Shown here in pieces: positions 42,789 to 51,704 of a DNA stretch of 64,000 nt (its first letter is position 1; every line of letters begins with the position of its first letter). Source of the DNA: Gammaproteobacteria bacterium (lineage in GTDB: Bacteria; Pseudomonadota; Gammaproteobacteria; Ga0077536); the NCBI GenBank assembly GCA_021773835.1, contig JAJFJQ010000052.1, positions 1 through 64,000 of the forward strand. Direction: 5' to 3'. Both the position numbers and the translations under genes were made by a program. Below the pieces are notes generated by a model, which saw only the letters and a program-made list of their open reading frames with translations, made no database searches and was not told the DNA's origin.

Positions 42789-43340
42789 CTACAAATGCAT
42801 CTCATCCGGCAAACTAGCAATAAACGCAGGCCGCCCAATGCGAAGCGTTAAGCGCTCATCATAGTTTGACGGGTCGTAGGAAACCGGATCATTGTCCAAC
42901 CAATCCACCGCGCGTCCACCGAGTTGCTGGAAATGGGCAATGATTCCGACACCAAGGCGTTCCAAAAGCGGCTCGGGCCCATCAAACGGCGCCGCGAAAA
43001 CCCTCATCGCACAAAGCTGGCTCATCAGCGCCGGGTACTCAGCAACAAAGCGATCACTGCCATTCTCCGGGCGATAAACCGGTGTTAGCGTTCCGGCCTC
43101 AAGGTCGCCTGGATCGTAAAAAGTCCGACGCCCGGCGAGAAAATCGGCAAGATGCTCGTTATGTCGCCCCGCAAGACTGTGGTCGCATACCCCTGCGAAA
43201 TTCACCCGGTGCGCCTGATTGTAGAGAAAGGTCCACAGATAAATTCCCGGCGCCCACACCGCAGAATCGGCCAATAGTAGCGGCACGTCGTCGCTGTTCG
43301 GCAGTAGGGCGTAAGGACCGGAAAAATTGATCTCCAACAT
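42789..43340 (-). CDS. Divergent GIY-YIG-like protein
   Basis: 183 residues from the ATG at 43340 (MLEINFSGPYALLPNSD). The segment from about 30 to 65 reads PGIYLWTFLYN, then NFAGVCDHSLAGRHNEHL, then LAGRRTFYDPGDLEAG. This follows the GIY-(x13)-YIG-(x8)-R layout of GIY-YIG nucleases, with GIY, Arg and a His-rich EH pair kept but the second triad changed to FAG. The rest (PVYRPENGSDRFVAEY and HFQQLGGRA) fits a family I have seen among bacterial GIY-YIG hypotheticals. Nuclease activity is uncertain given the altered YIG. The frame is open upstream to 43373. Confidence 0.6.
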   Translation of the reverse strand: MLEINFSGPYALLPNSDDVPLLLADSAVWAPGIYLWTFLYNQAHRVNFAGVCDHSLAGRHNEHLADFLAGRRTFYDPGDLEAGTLTPVYRPENGSDRFVAEYPALMSQLCAMRVFAAPFDGPEPLLERLGVGIIAHFQQLGGRAVDWLDNDPVSYDPSNYDERLTLRIGRPAFIASLPDEMHL

Positions 43341-43373
43341 GGTGGTCAGGCTCCGTCTTGTGGCTGAGGCCAA

Positions 43374-44141
43374 GGATACAAGTTTTTAAATTAAAAAGTA
43401 AAAAGGGGTCGGAGTAAATTAAAAAGGGGTCGGAGCAAATTGTTTAGATGAACAATTCTGACACGATAGAACGATTAAGTTAGAACATATCGAAAATAGT
43501 CAAGAAGCGAAATGACATAGAACCCACACAATGAGATTACGGTTACTTCACACCATGTTGTGCAACGAGAAGAAATCGTCCTGCAATTTCGTCGGCTACC
43601 GTCGAGCATGGCGTATCTCCTGAAGGTCTAGGCCTCGCGGATTAAGAGAACGACAGTCATTCGCGCAGCGCCATTTGGATTACGTACCGTCGAAGTATCG
43701 TAACGAAAACCTAAATTACTCCGACCCCATAAATTAACCGTCGCATAGGCAGAAAAGCTTTGCGAAATTAACCTGCATGCGTATAGGAAAACTTCCCGAC
43801 TCATCTGCCATGTGAGAACCGGCAGTGACAGTATCATTTCAAGTACGCGTGGCATTCCGTGCAGGTTCAATAAGTTACTCGTTGATACTAGCGCGTGACC
43901 GACATAACGCGGGACGGTGGCGAAATTTGCGAATACGCCCTGCAATCCCCTAAATAGTGTTCATGCGGCGTAGGGTATAGCTATGCTAAAAATCCATCGT
44001 AGATGCTATCAACCTGCGCGCTTAGAAATCACAAAAGCATTTTAATTAGGAACGAGAAATGCGCGTCCGAGGAAAAATGTAAACCTAATCGTTTATACCT
44101 TGGATGTTGCAGCTTCAAATATTTTTCATGCTTAAGGTCTG
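43374..44141. other. Noncoding, repeat-bearing stretch before the secretion genes
   Basis: 768 bp with no supportable gene. It contains the repeat-bounded element at 43401-43728 and then about 400 bp of unremarkable sequence that must hold the promoter of the type I secretion operon. The 105-codon minus-strand frame at 43628-43945 has no recognisable features. Confidence 0.5.
43401..43728. mobile_element. Non-autonomous element with Y1-transposase-type repeats
   Basis: Two tandem copies of AAAAGGGGTCGGAG(T/C)AAATT (43401-43420 and 43421-43441) face one inverted AAATTACTCCGACCCC (43713-43728). The same repeat flanks the Y1 transposase gene at 48203. No transposase is inside, so this looks like a passive or decayed copy of about 330 bp. 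Confidence 0.6.
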
Positions 44142-46286
44142 ATGACAGATCCCAACGAACAGCGCGTGGACCGTGACACTGGAATCATGTGTCTAACTAT
44201 CGCGGCACGTCTGCATCATCTCCCAGCAGATCCCAAACAACTGGAGCACGAATTTGGCTCGAGTGAGCACGCCTTCGAAACGCGCGACCTGTTGCGTGCG
44301 GCAAAATGGCTGGGCCTGAAATCACGCGCGGTTCAGTCCAACTGGGATAAACTTGGCTCAACGCACTTCCCGTGCATCGCACGGCTCGCTCAAGATCGCT
44401 TTGTTCTCATCGGTGGCCTAAAAGACGATGAGGTCTTAATCAAGGATCCGCTCGAAGAGTCACCGAAAAAGATCGGTCGTGAAGAACTCGAGTCCCACTG
44501 GACCGGCGAGCTCATTCTGATAACGCGGCGTGCAGGTCTGGCCGCGACGTATAAGCAATTCGATTTCTCCTGGTTCATTCCATTTATCCTTAAGTACAAG
44601 CGATACTTGGGCGATGTACTGATTGCGTCGTTTTTCCTGCAACTATTTGCGCTCGTCACGCCACTCTTTTTCCAGGTTGTCGTCGATAAGGTCCTCGTTC
44701 ATCGCGGGCTGACAACCCTAGACGTGCTTGCCATTGGCTTACTGGCTGTTTCAGTCTTCGAAGTAGTGCTCGGCGGCTTACGAACTTATGTCTTTGCCCA
44801 CACCACGAATCGCATCGATGTCGCACTCGGTACCGATCTATTCAAACATCTTCTACGGCTGCCAGTGGCCTATTTTGAGGCCAGGCGCGTCGGCGATACG
44901 GTCGCACGAGTACGTGAATTGGAGACGATCCGAAGTTTCATCACGGGATCCTCGATCACTCTGGTGGTCGATCTGTTCTTCACCTTGGTCTTCTTCGCGG
45001 TTCTGTATCTATATAGTCCATTGCTCACACTTATCGTCGCGGGCACCTTGCCGCTCTATACGATCCTCGCGATAAGCATCACCCCGACATTGCGTACGCG
45101 CCTGCATGAAAAATTTAATCGCGGCGCCGACAATCAGGCCTATCTCGTGGAGTCGGTTACCGGTATTGAGACCCTCAAGGCATCAGCCGTCGAACCGTCA
45201 ACGCAACGCCGGTGGGAAGAACGCCTTTCGGCTTACGTCACAGCGAGTTTTAAGGCGACGAATCTCTCGAATATTGCGAATCAAGCAGCCTCGCTCATCA
45301 ATAAACTGATGGTGCTCGGGATCCTCTGGCTCGGCGCGCGACTCGTGATCAATGGAGAACTGACTGTCGGGCAGTTGGTTGCCTTCAACATGATCGCCGG
45401 ACGGATCTCAGGACCCATCCTGAGGTTGGTTCAGTTGTGGCAGGACTTCCAACAGGCGGGTATTTCGGTACAACGCTTGGGCGACATTCTTAATGCCCAG
45501 CCCGAGCCTGCGCATAGTCCGAGCCGCGGATCGTTACCCGACCTCAAAGGGCTGGTGAGTTTCGAACACGTGAGGTTTCGCTATCGGGTGGGAGGCCCAG
45601 AGGTGCTGCAGGAAATTTCCCTCGAGGTGCAGCCCGGCGAAGTTATCGGCATCGTCGGCCGGTCGGGATCCGGTAAGAGTACGTTGACGAAGTTGGTGCA
45701 GCGACTTTACGTGCCGGAATCTGGTCGCGTTCTAGTGGATGGGGTCGACCTCGCCATGGTCGACACCGCCTGGCTGCGTCGTAGTATTGGCGTCGTACTA
45801 CAGGAAAACGTGCTATTCAATCGCAGCGTCCGCGATAACGTTGCCATATCGGATCCTGCCATGCCAATCGAAAGAGTCGTGCACGCAGCGAAACTTTCTG
45901 GTGCTCACGAATTCATTCTGGAACTTGCAGAAGGCTACGACACGATGGTGGGCGAGCATGGTTCAACGCTGTCTGGCGGCCAACGCCAACGCATTGCCAT
46001 AGCCCGCGCGTTGGTCACGGATCCCAAGATCCTCATTTTCGATGAAGCCACCAGCGCCCTCGACTACGAGTCCGAAGCCATCATCCATCAGAACATGCGC
46101 TACATTTGCAAGGGTAGAACGGTGTTTGTTATTGCGCATCGCCTCTCGAGCGTCCGCATCGCGGATCGAATATTGGTGATCGATAAAGGACGTGTGGTTG
46201 AGACTGGCGGGCATTCGGACCTGATCGAGCAGGGTGGTTATTACGCACGGTTGCATCAGCATCAGGCTGGGATGGCGGTTGGTTAG
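44142..46286 (+). CDS. Type I secretion ABC transporter (HlyB-like permease/ATPase)
   Basis: 714 residues: an N-terminal C39-like domain (about 1-130), a six-helix exporter domain (about 150-430) and an ATPase domain (about 480-714). Walker A is GIVGRSGSGKST, the signature LSGGQRQRIAIARAL, Walker B ILIFDEATSALD. In the C39-like domain the catalytic cysteine position is Thr13 (DTGIMCL instead of xCGxxCL), and the histidine position appears as Arg in QDRFVLIG. It is therefore an inactive CLD-type domain that recognises rather than cleaves the substrate, as in HlyB. The likely cargo is an RTX-type protein, but none is in the window. Confidence 0.94.
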   Translation: MTDPNEQRVDRDTGIMCLTIAARLHHLPADPKQLEHEFGSSEHAFETRDLLRAAKWLGLKSRAVQSNWDKLGSTHFPCIARLAQDRFVLIGGLKDDEVLIKDPLEESPKKIGREELESHWTGELILITRRAGLAATYKQFDFSWFIPFILKYKRYLGDVLIASFFLQLFALVTPLFFQVVVDKVLVHRGLTTLDVLAIGLLAVSVFEVVLGGLRTYVFAHTTNRIDVALGTDLFKHLLRLPVAYFEARRVGDTVARVRELETIRSFITGSSITLVVDLFFTLVFFAVLYLYSPLLTLIVAGTLPLYTILAISITPTLRTRLHEKFNRGADNQAYLVESVTGIETLKASAVEPSTQRRWEERLSAYVTASFKATNLSNIANQAASLINKLMVLGILWLGARLVINGELTVGQLVAFNMIAGRISGPILRLVQLWQDFQQAGISVQRLGDILNAQPEPAHSPSRGSLPDLKGLVSFEHVRFRYRVGGPEVLQEISLEVQPGEVIGIVGRSGSGKSTLTKLVQRLYVPESGRVLVDGVDLAMVDTAWLRRSIGVVLQENVLFNRSVRDNVAISDPAMPIERVVHAAKLSGAHEFILELAEGYDTMVGEHGSTLSGGQRQRIAIARALVTDPKILIFDEATSALDYESEAIIHQNMRYICKGRTVFVIAHRLSSVRIADRILVIDKGRVVETGGHSDLIEQGGYYARLHQHQAGMAVG

Positions 46287-46294
46287 GGTTGCTA

Positions 46295-46737
46295 GTTAAC
46301 CACGAAGAACACGGAGGTTTTGTAGTGAAGATTGCTGATGAGCGTTTGGTCGCCGATGTTATTGGCGCCGCAATAGAGGTTCATCGTGTTCTTGGTCCGG
46401 GGTTGTTGGACTCAGTAGATGAGAGAGCGCTGGCGTATGAATTATCTTTGCTGGGTGTGGGGTTTGAAAGACAGAAGGTCGTTTCAGTTTCCTATAAAGG
46501 TGTTGCGCTCGAATTCGGGTTTCGCTCGGATTTAGTAGTCGAAAAGCAACTAGTTTTCGGACTGAAAACAGTGGAGAGGACCCTTGCATTACACACCGCA
46601 CAAATCATTACGTATTTGAAATTGCTAGACATCAAACGAAGCTTAATATTTAACTTCAATTCGACACTGCTGAAAAATGGAATCAAAAGAATATCCATCT
46701 GAATTTCTCCGTGTCCTTAGTGCTCTCCGTGGTTAAC
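46295..46737. mobile_element. GxxExxY cassette bounded by inverted repeats
   Basis: GTTAACCACGAAGAACACGG starts at 46295. Its imperfect inverse CTCTCCGTGGTTAAC ends at 46737, with a further CTCCGTGTCC copy inside. One gene lies between. The element occupies all but 13 bp of the gap between the secretion ATPase and adaptor genes. Related ends occur at 39232-39325. No transposase is encoded, so the mechanism of movement is unknown. Confidence 0.7.
46325..46702 (+). CDS. GxxExxY family protein
   Basis: 125 residues from the GTG at 46325, preferred because GGAGG at 46313-46317 is 7 bp upstream; that GGAGG is part of the cassette's terminal repeat. Family features are IGAAIEVHRVLGPGLLDSV, LSLLGVGFERQKVVSVSYKG, FRSDLVVEKQLVFGLKTVE, and the C-terminal NFNSTLLKNGIKRI. 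The eponymous motif is altered: where relatives have GLLESVY, this copy has GLLDSVD, losing both Glu and Tyr. The family function is unknown; some resemblance to a nuclease-like core has been proposed in general terms, which I cannot test. Confidence 0.88.
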   Translation: MKIADERLVADVIGAAIEVHRVLGPGLLDSVDERALAYELSLLGVGFERQKVVSVSYKGVALEFGFRSDLVVEKQLVFGLKTVERTLALHTAQIITYLKLLDIKRSLIFNFNSTLLKNGIKRISI

Positions 46738-46742
46738 CCGTA

Positions 46743-48086
46743 ATGAGTAGCAAACCCGACACCCTAGAATTCCTCCCAGCGGCACTAGAGATAGAGCAAA
46801 CCCCGCCGCTACCGGTTAGCCGATACATCCTGTGGGCCATCATGCTCCTATTCACGATCGCCGTCGTTTGGGCCTGCATAGGACACATTGATATTGTAGG
46901 GGTCGCACAAGGAAAAATCGTCCCCTCCGGACGTGTCAAGACTGTGCAGCCGCTCGAAACAGGTATCGTTAAGGCCATTCACATCACGGAAGGCCAGCAC
47001 GTAAACGCGAGTGAAGTTCTTATCGAACTCGAAGACGCCAAAGTCCAAGCCGACCTCAATCGCTTTCGCCAAGAACGACGCGCAGCGGAGGCGGAACGAA
47101 CGAAACTCGACACGCAAATCGAAGCACTCAATCGATTCGCAACCCCCTCCGCATTTTTCGACCGCGATCTGAATTCGAGAATCATGCAGACTGACGCACA
47201 GCCGAACATTGTTGCGCGGGTCACGAAAGCCTTAAACGAGCATTACGCCAATGTCGGCGCGATTGAAGAGCAGATGACACAAAACCGCGCCGAACGTACA
47301 ACCTATGAACGCCGCATCGCCCAGCTCGATGCCACTATCCCGCTCATCGCGGAACGCGCAGCGGCCGTGAAAGAACTCGAAAAACAGTCTCTCGCGCCGC
47401 GGGCAAGCTGGTTAGAACTGGAAGAGGATCGAGTCGAGCAGGAAAAAGATCGCGATGTGATCCGAGCCCAACTGGCGGTGACCGATGCGGCGTATCAGAA
47501 CCTCAGGCAACGGCGCGCCGCACTGGTAGCACAAACACAATCCGACTGGCTGACGGAACGTACAGAGCTTGAAACCAAACTCAAGTCGTTTGATCAAGAG
47601 ATATTGAAAACACAAACACGGGTTAAAGAGCTGCAACTCCGAGCGCCTGTCGCGGGCACTGTTCAACAGCTCGCCGTGAATACAGTTGGCGGGGTGGTTA
47701 CTCCCGCAGAGAAACTGATGCTCATCATACCCAGCGACGACGCGCTCCGGGTCGAGGCATGGATCCCCAACAAAGACATTGGTTTTGTACAGGACGGGCA
47801 GGCTGCAGAGATAAAGGTAGAAACTTTTCCGTTCACCAAGTACGGCGTTATCGATGGGGAGATCGCCACCATCTCCAACGATGCGATTGCGGACGAAAAT
47901 CTAGGTCTCGTGTATCTCGCGCAAGTGAGTATGGCGAAGACCACGATGTGGATGAAGGATAGGCTCGTGAATCTCTCGCCGGGGATGACGGTGACAGTGG
48001 AAGTTAATATGGGTCAGAGGCGCTTGATTGAGTTTCTTCTGACACCGTTACTCCGTTACAAAGACGAAGGGTTACAGGAGAGATGA
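46743..48086 (+). CDS. HlyD-family type I secretion membrane fusion protein
   Basis: 447 residues. A short cytoplasmic N-terminus precedes one transmembrane helix (about 28-47, ILWAIMLLFTIAVVWACIGH). Then come the first lipoyl half-motif (GRVKTVQPLETGIVKAIHIT), a long alpha-helical hairpin (about 100-280) with Glu/Arg-rich coiled coil, the second lipoyl half (LRAPVAGTVQQLAVNTVGGVV) and the beta-barrel and membrane-proximal end with NLSPGMTVTVEVNMGQR. It pairs with the upstream ATPase to bridge to a TolC-type outer-membrane channel, not seen here. No good ribosome binding site precedes its ATG; the GxxExxY cassette ends 5 bp upstream. Confidence 0.94.
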   Translation: MSSKPDTLEFLPAALEIEQTPPLPVSRYILWAIMLLFTIAVVWACIGHIDIVGVAQGKIVPSGRVKTVQPLETGIVKAIHITEGQHVNASEVLIELEDAKVQADLNRFRQERRAAEAERTKLDTQIEALNRFATPSAFFDRDLNSRIMQTDAQPNIVARVTKALNEHYANVGAIEEQMTQNRAERTTYERRIAQLDATIPLIAERAAAVKELEKQSLAPRASWLELEEDRVEQEKDRDVIRAQLAVTDAAYQNLRQRRAALVAQTQSDWLTERTELETKLKSFDQEILKTQTRVKELQLRAPVAGTVQQLAVNTVGGVVTPAEKLMLIIPSDDALRVEAWIPNKDIGFVQDGQAAEIKVETFPFTKYGVIDGEIATISNDAIADENLGLVYLAQVSMAKTTMWMKDRLVNLSPGMTVTVEVNMGQRRLIEFLLTPLLRYKDEGLQER

Positions 48087-48202
48087 CTAGAAATAAGGAA
48101 AAAGAAAAAAGGGGTCGGAGTAAATTATCAGGATTGAAAACGCTGTTGCGAGTACCAACAAAGACGAATGTAAGAAGGTGGCGACTAAAGTAAGGGGGCA
48201 TA

Positions 48203-48898
48203 ATGGCAAGGAAGCCACGCAATTACATCGCCGATATCCCGTGTCATGTCGTACAACGGGGAAATGATCGTCAAGCGACGTTTTATACAAATGCCGATTA
48301 TGGTGTGTACCTTGAGAGTCTACGTCTTGCGTGTGAAGACTACGAATGTGAGTTGCACTGCTATGTGTTAATGACGAACCATGTTCATTTGCTACTGACG
48401 CCGCGCACGACAGACGGGATCTCAAAGGTGATGCAATCGCTGGGACGACGCTACGTCCGTTATATTAATGGGCGGTATGCAAGGACCGGGACGTTGTGGG
48501 AAGGGCGACACCATGCGAATCTGATCCAATCGAGCCTGTATCTCCTCAGGTGTTACCGCTACATCGAGCTCAATCCGGTGCGCGCGGGGATCGTAGATCA
48601 TCCTAACAAGTATCGATGGTCGAGTTATCACTATCATGGTAGTGGAGCAGTGAGCCACTTAATTGAGCCTCATCCAGAATATCGGGCGCTAGGTCGGACG
48701 GACGCGGAGCGCCAATCGCAGTATCGTGCACTGATGGGGATGGATATCGAGGCGGTGGAATCCGACGCCATACGCCGTTGTATTCACCATGGTCTTCCGT
48801 TGGGGGATGCACGATTCAAGGAGGAGGTCGAAACGCTACTTGGTCGACGCCTTGAAGACAGGGGCCCTGGAAGGCCACGCAAGACCCCGGCTGTCTAG
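48203..48898 (+). CDS. REP-associated tyrosine transposase (Y1_Tnp / IS200-like)
   Basis: 231 residues. The HUH motif is HVHLLLTP in CYVLMTNHVHLLLTP (about residues 54-68), and the nucleophile tyrosine is in the YLLRCYRYIELNPVRAG helix (about 113-130). An N-terminal MARKPRNYIADIPCHVVQRG and a C-terminal basic tail (GRPRK) are typical of the RAYT group. These single-strand transposases are linked to the spread of REP palindromes. The flanking GGGGTCGGAGTAAATT repeats are its likely recognition or end sequences (inference). The ATG is preceded by AAGGGGGC. Confidence 0.95.
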   Translation: MARKPRNYIADIPCHVVQRGNDRQATFYTNADYGVYLESLRLACEDYECELHCYVLMTNHVHLLLTPRTTDGISKVMQSLGRRYVRYINGRYARTGTLWEGRHHANLIQSSLYLLRCYRYIELNPVRAGIVDHPNKYRWSSYHYHGSGAVSHLIEPHPEYRALGRTDAERQSQYRALMGMDIEAVESDAIRRCIHHGLPLGDARFKEEVETLLGRRLEDRGPGRPRKTPAV

Positions 48899-48913
48899 CC
48901 GTCGAGTTTCCTA

Positions 48914-49000
48914 ATTTACTCCGACCCCGTTTATTCTCCGATTTACTCCGACCCCGTTTATTCTCCGACCCCGTTTATTACCCCGTTTATTCGGTTTATT
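48914..49000. repeat. Decaying tandem repeat array beside the transposase
   Basis: Two identical 27-bp units ATTTACTCCGACCCCGTTTATTCTCCG (48914-48940 and 48941-48967, by position) are followed by two 12-bp ACCCCGTTTATT units (48968-48979 and 48980-48991) and a last CGGTTTATT (48992-49000). Each successive unit is a 5'-truncated version of the first. Confidence 0.88.
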
Positions 49001-49330
49001 TTCATGCTATTAGCTGGCGGTATGCCGCAGTACCGTGCGAAATGCGACGCGATGGCGAAAGAGAATTACCGTGGCTCGATGCTCGATTGAGTTGACTAGA
49101 GATCGAGAATTTCCCTGCTGGTTTGCTTCTGCGAGCGTGCGCAATCAGACTGACGGTCTTTCTGACTACGCGTCGCGGAGATTGCCGGGCTGCAGAGGCT
49201 CGGACCGGCGGGCAATTGCAGGCGGCGATGGACGCGAGAAGGGTGGTGGCCGCACCGGAAAGTTGTGTAGGGCGTCGTTATTTTCTAGCGACAATTCATG
49301 TTGCTAAAGACAAATGTGGAGGACACAAAG
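49001..49330. other. Noncoding stretch upstream of katG
   Basis: 330 bp between the repeat array and the catalase-peroxidase start. Overlapping open frames of about 90-100 codons lack domains and good starts. The katG promoter and any OxyR site must lie here, but I could not pick out either with confidence. GGAGG at 49318-49322 is the ribosome binding site that fixes the katG start at 49331. Confidence 0.5.
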
Positions 49331-51589
49331 ATGCTGAGACCTATCGTTACTTCTCTCATCGCCATTATGGTGGCCGTCACCGTACTCTTACCGGCAAGCT
49401 TACTTGCGGCGGGTGCCGTGGCTAAATCGAACCAGTTCTGGTGGCCGGACAAACTCAACCTGGAGCAACTTCGCGCACATGATTCGGCGTCGAATCCCTA
49501 TGGTGCCGATTTCGATTATGCCAGGGCGTTCAGCAGCGTCGACCTGAAAGCTTTGAAAGCGGACATTGAAAAAGTTTTAAAGACTTCACAGGACTGGTGG
49601 CCAGCAGATTTTGGTCACTACGGCGGTTTGATGATCCGGATGGCCTGGCACAGTGCAGGTACCTATCGTGTAAATGACGGTCGTGGCGGTGCAGATGGCG
49701 GCCAACAGCGCTTCGAACCGCTCAACAGCTGGCCAGATAATGCCAGCCTGGACAAAGCGCGCCGATTGTTGTGGCCGGTCAAGCAAAAGTACGGTCGCAA
49801 TGTCTCCTGGGCGGACCTGATGATCCTGACGGGTAATGTCGCGCTGGAGTCCATGGGTTTTGAAACCCTCGGATTCGCCGGCGGACGCGTAGATGACTGG
49901 GAAGCTGACTTGGTTTACTGGGGCCCAGAGACCGTAATGCTGAAAGACAACAAAAAGCGTTACGACAAAGACGGCAATTTGGAAAACCCCCTCGCCGCTG
50001 TGCAGATGGGCTTAATCTACGTGAATCCGGAAGGACCGAACGGTAATAGTGACCCGCTTTCTGCCGCCGCCGACATGCGTGAATCATTTGGTCGCATGGC
50101 GATGAACGACCAAGAAATCGTCGCACTTGTCGCCGGGGGTCACACCCTGGGTAAGGCGCACGGTGCCCATTCCGCCGACTGTATTGGACCGGAACCCGCC
50201 GCCTCGGGCATCGAAGAACAGGGCTTCGGGTGGAAGAACAAGTGCGGTACTGGTAAAGGTGCGGACGCTATGACCAGTGGTCTGGAAGGCGCATGGACCT
50301 CCACGCCAACCGCGTGGTCAATGCTCTATCTTGATAATCTATTCCGCTTCGAATGGAAGCAAACAAAGAGTCCGGCCGGAGCCACGCAGTGGATTCCGAC
50401 CGACGACGCGGCGGCCAACCTCGTGCCGGATGCCCATGACCCGAAAAAACGACATGCGCCAATTATGTTTACAACGGACATGGCGCTGAAAAAGGATCCT
50501 AGCTTTCGCAAGATTTCCGAGCACTTCCTGAAAACTCCGAAGGAGTTTGATCTTGCTTTTGCCAAAGCCTGGTTCAAGCTGACACATCGCGACCTGGGTC
50601 CGCGTGCGCGCTATCTCGGTGCCGAGGTACCGAAGGAAGTATTTCTTTGGCAAGACCCGATTCCAACCGTGGATCACAAGCTCATCACTAATGATGAGGC
50701 TGAAAAACTTGAGGCCACGATCCTCAAGTCAGGGCTGACCATACCTGAACTCGTTAGAACCGCTTGGGCATCGGCGTCGACTTTTCGTGGTTCTGACATG
50801 CGCGGTGGCGCCAACGGAGCGCGCATTCGGCTGGCGCCGCAAAAGGACTGGGAAGTCAACAATCCCGCGGAGTTGGTCAAGGTGTTGACGACCCTGGAAG
50901 AGATCCGGCAGGACTTTAACAAGTCACTATCTGGGGGGAAGAAGGTTTCCCTGTCCGATGTTATTGTCATAGGCGGTAATGCAGCTGTTGAAGAAGCAGC
51001 GAAGAAGGCAGGCCATCGTATCGAGGTCTCATTCACGCCGGGACGTGCGGACGCGACCCAGGAACAGACCGACGTGACGTCTTTCGCCGTGCTCGAACCC
51101 ACCGCGGATGCGTTCCGGAATTACTATGATGATAAGAGCTACGGCTCACCGACGAGAATGTTGGTGGAAAAGGCTGACCTGCTAACCTTAACTGTACCGG
51201 AAATGACGGTGCTGTTGGGCGGTATGCGCGTCTTGAACGCCAATACAGGCCAGACCAATCATGGTGTCATGACCAGCAAGCCTGGCACCTTGAACAATGC
51301 ATTCTTCGTCAACCTGCTCGATATGTCGACGGTATGGGGCAAATCAAAGGAAAATTCCGGTTTGTACGAGGGTCTGGAGCGTAAATCAGGCAACTTCAAG
51401 TGGAATGCAACGTCTGTCGATTTGATTTTCGGATCCAATTCCGAGTTGCGTGCTATTGCAGAAGCCTACGCGTCTAATGATGGCAAACAGAAGTTCGTAA
51501 ACGACTTCGTTGCCGCTTGGACCAAAGTGATGAACTTGGATCGTTTTGAGCCCGTTGTGGCTGGAGGAAGCGCTGTAGCCAAACGCTAA
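49331..51589 (+). CDS. katG: Catalase-peroxidase with signal peptide (periplasmic KatG/KatP type)
   Basis: A 752-residue haem enzyme that breaks down hydrogen peroxide. The ATG at 49331 is fixed by GGAGG 8 bp upstream. A signal peptide (about 1-32, [24 protein letters not shown]) indicates export, unlike the usual cytoplasmic KatG. Active-site features: distal [11 protein letters not shown], the adduct tyrosine in [12 protein letters not shown], the adduct methionine in FGRMAMND, and proximal histidine in [10 protein letters not shown]. Both KatG halves are present (the second begins near [10 protein letters not shown]). Neighbours do not form an obvious operon. The exported form should protect the periplasm from external peroxide. 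Confidence 0.96.
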   Translation: MLRPIVTSLIAIMVAVTVLLPASLLAAGAVAKSNQFWWPDKLNLEQLRAHDSASNPYGADFDYARAFSSVDLKALKADIEKVLKTSQDWWPADFGHYGGLMIRMAWHSAGTYRVNDGRGGADGGQQRFEPLNSWPDNASLDKARRLLWPVKQKYGRNVSWADLMILTGNVALESMGFETLGFAGGRVDDWEADLVYWGPETVMLKDNKKRYDKDGNLENPLAAVQMGLIYVNPEGPNGNSDPLSAAADMRESFGRMAMNDQEIVALVAGGHTLGKAHGAHSADCIGPEPAASGIEEQGFGWKNKCGTGKGADAMTSGLEGAWTSTPTAWSMLYLDNLFRFEWKQTKSPAGATQWIPTDDAAANLVPDAHDPKKRHAPIMFTTDMALKKDPSFRKISEHFLKTPKEFDLAFAKAWFKLTHRDLGPRARYLGAEVPKEVFLWQDPIPTVDHKLITNDEAEKLEATILKSGLTIPELVRTAWASASTFRGSDMRGGANGARIRLAPQKDWEVNNPAELVKVLTTLEEIRQDFNKSLSGGKKVSLSDVIVIGGNAAVEEAAKKAGHRIEVSFTPGRADATQEQTDVTSFAVLEPTADAFRNYYDDKSYGSPTRMLVEKADLLTLTVPEMTVLLGGMRVLNANTGQTNHGVMTSKPGTLNNAFFVNLLDMSTVWGKSKENSGLYEGLERKSGNFKWNATSVDLIFGSNSELRAIAEAYASNDGKQKFVNDFVAAWTKVMNLDRFEPVVAGGSAVAKR

Positions 51590-51704
51590 AACGGCAATGC
51601 TCAACAGACGATTGGCGCTTGTTCGTTTGGTCGGCAGTGTGCAACGGTCGAACGACCGCCGCGTCTGTCGCGATCGGTAGAATATTCGAGCGGAGGAAAC
51701 CCCG

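Larger units (their letters stand above)
48105..49000. mobile_element. REP-associated (Y1) transposase element with flanking repeats
   Basis: The left repeat AAAAAAGGGGTCGGAGTAAATTA (48105-48127, given by position) faces inverted TAATTTACTCCGACCCC at 48912-48928 beyond the transposase gene. A tandem decaying repeat array continues to 49000. The left edge lies 19 bp after the HlyD gene. Confidence 0.8.

Noticed and set aside
43628-43945. 105-codon minus-strand frame in the gap before the secretion genes
   Set aside because: No domain, no good start, and it crosses the transposase-type repeat.
48914-49000. Possible CRISPR or integron repeat
   Set aside because: Units are contiguous and graded in length without spacers, and belong to the transposase element.
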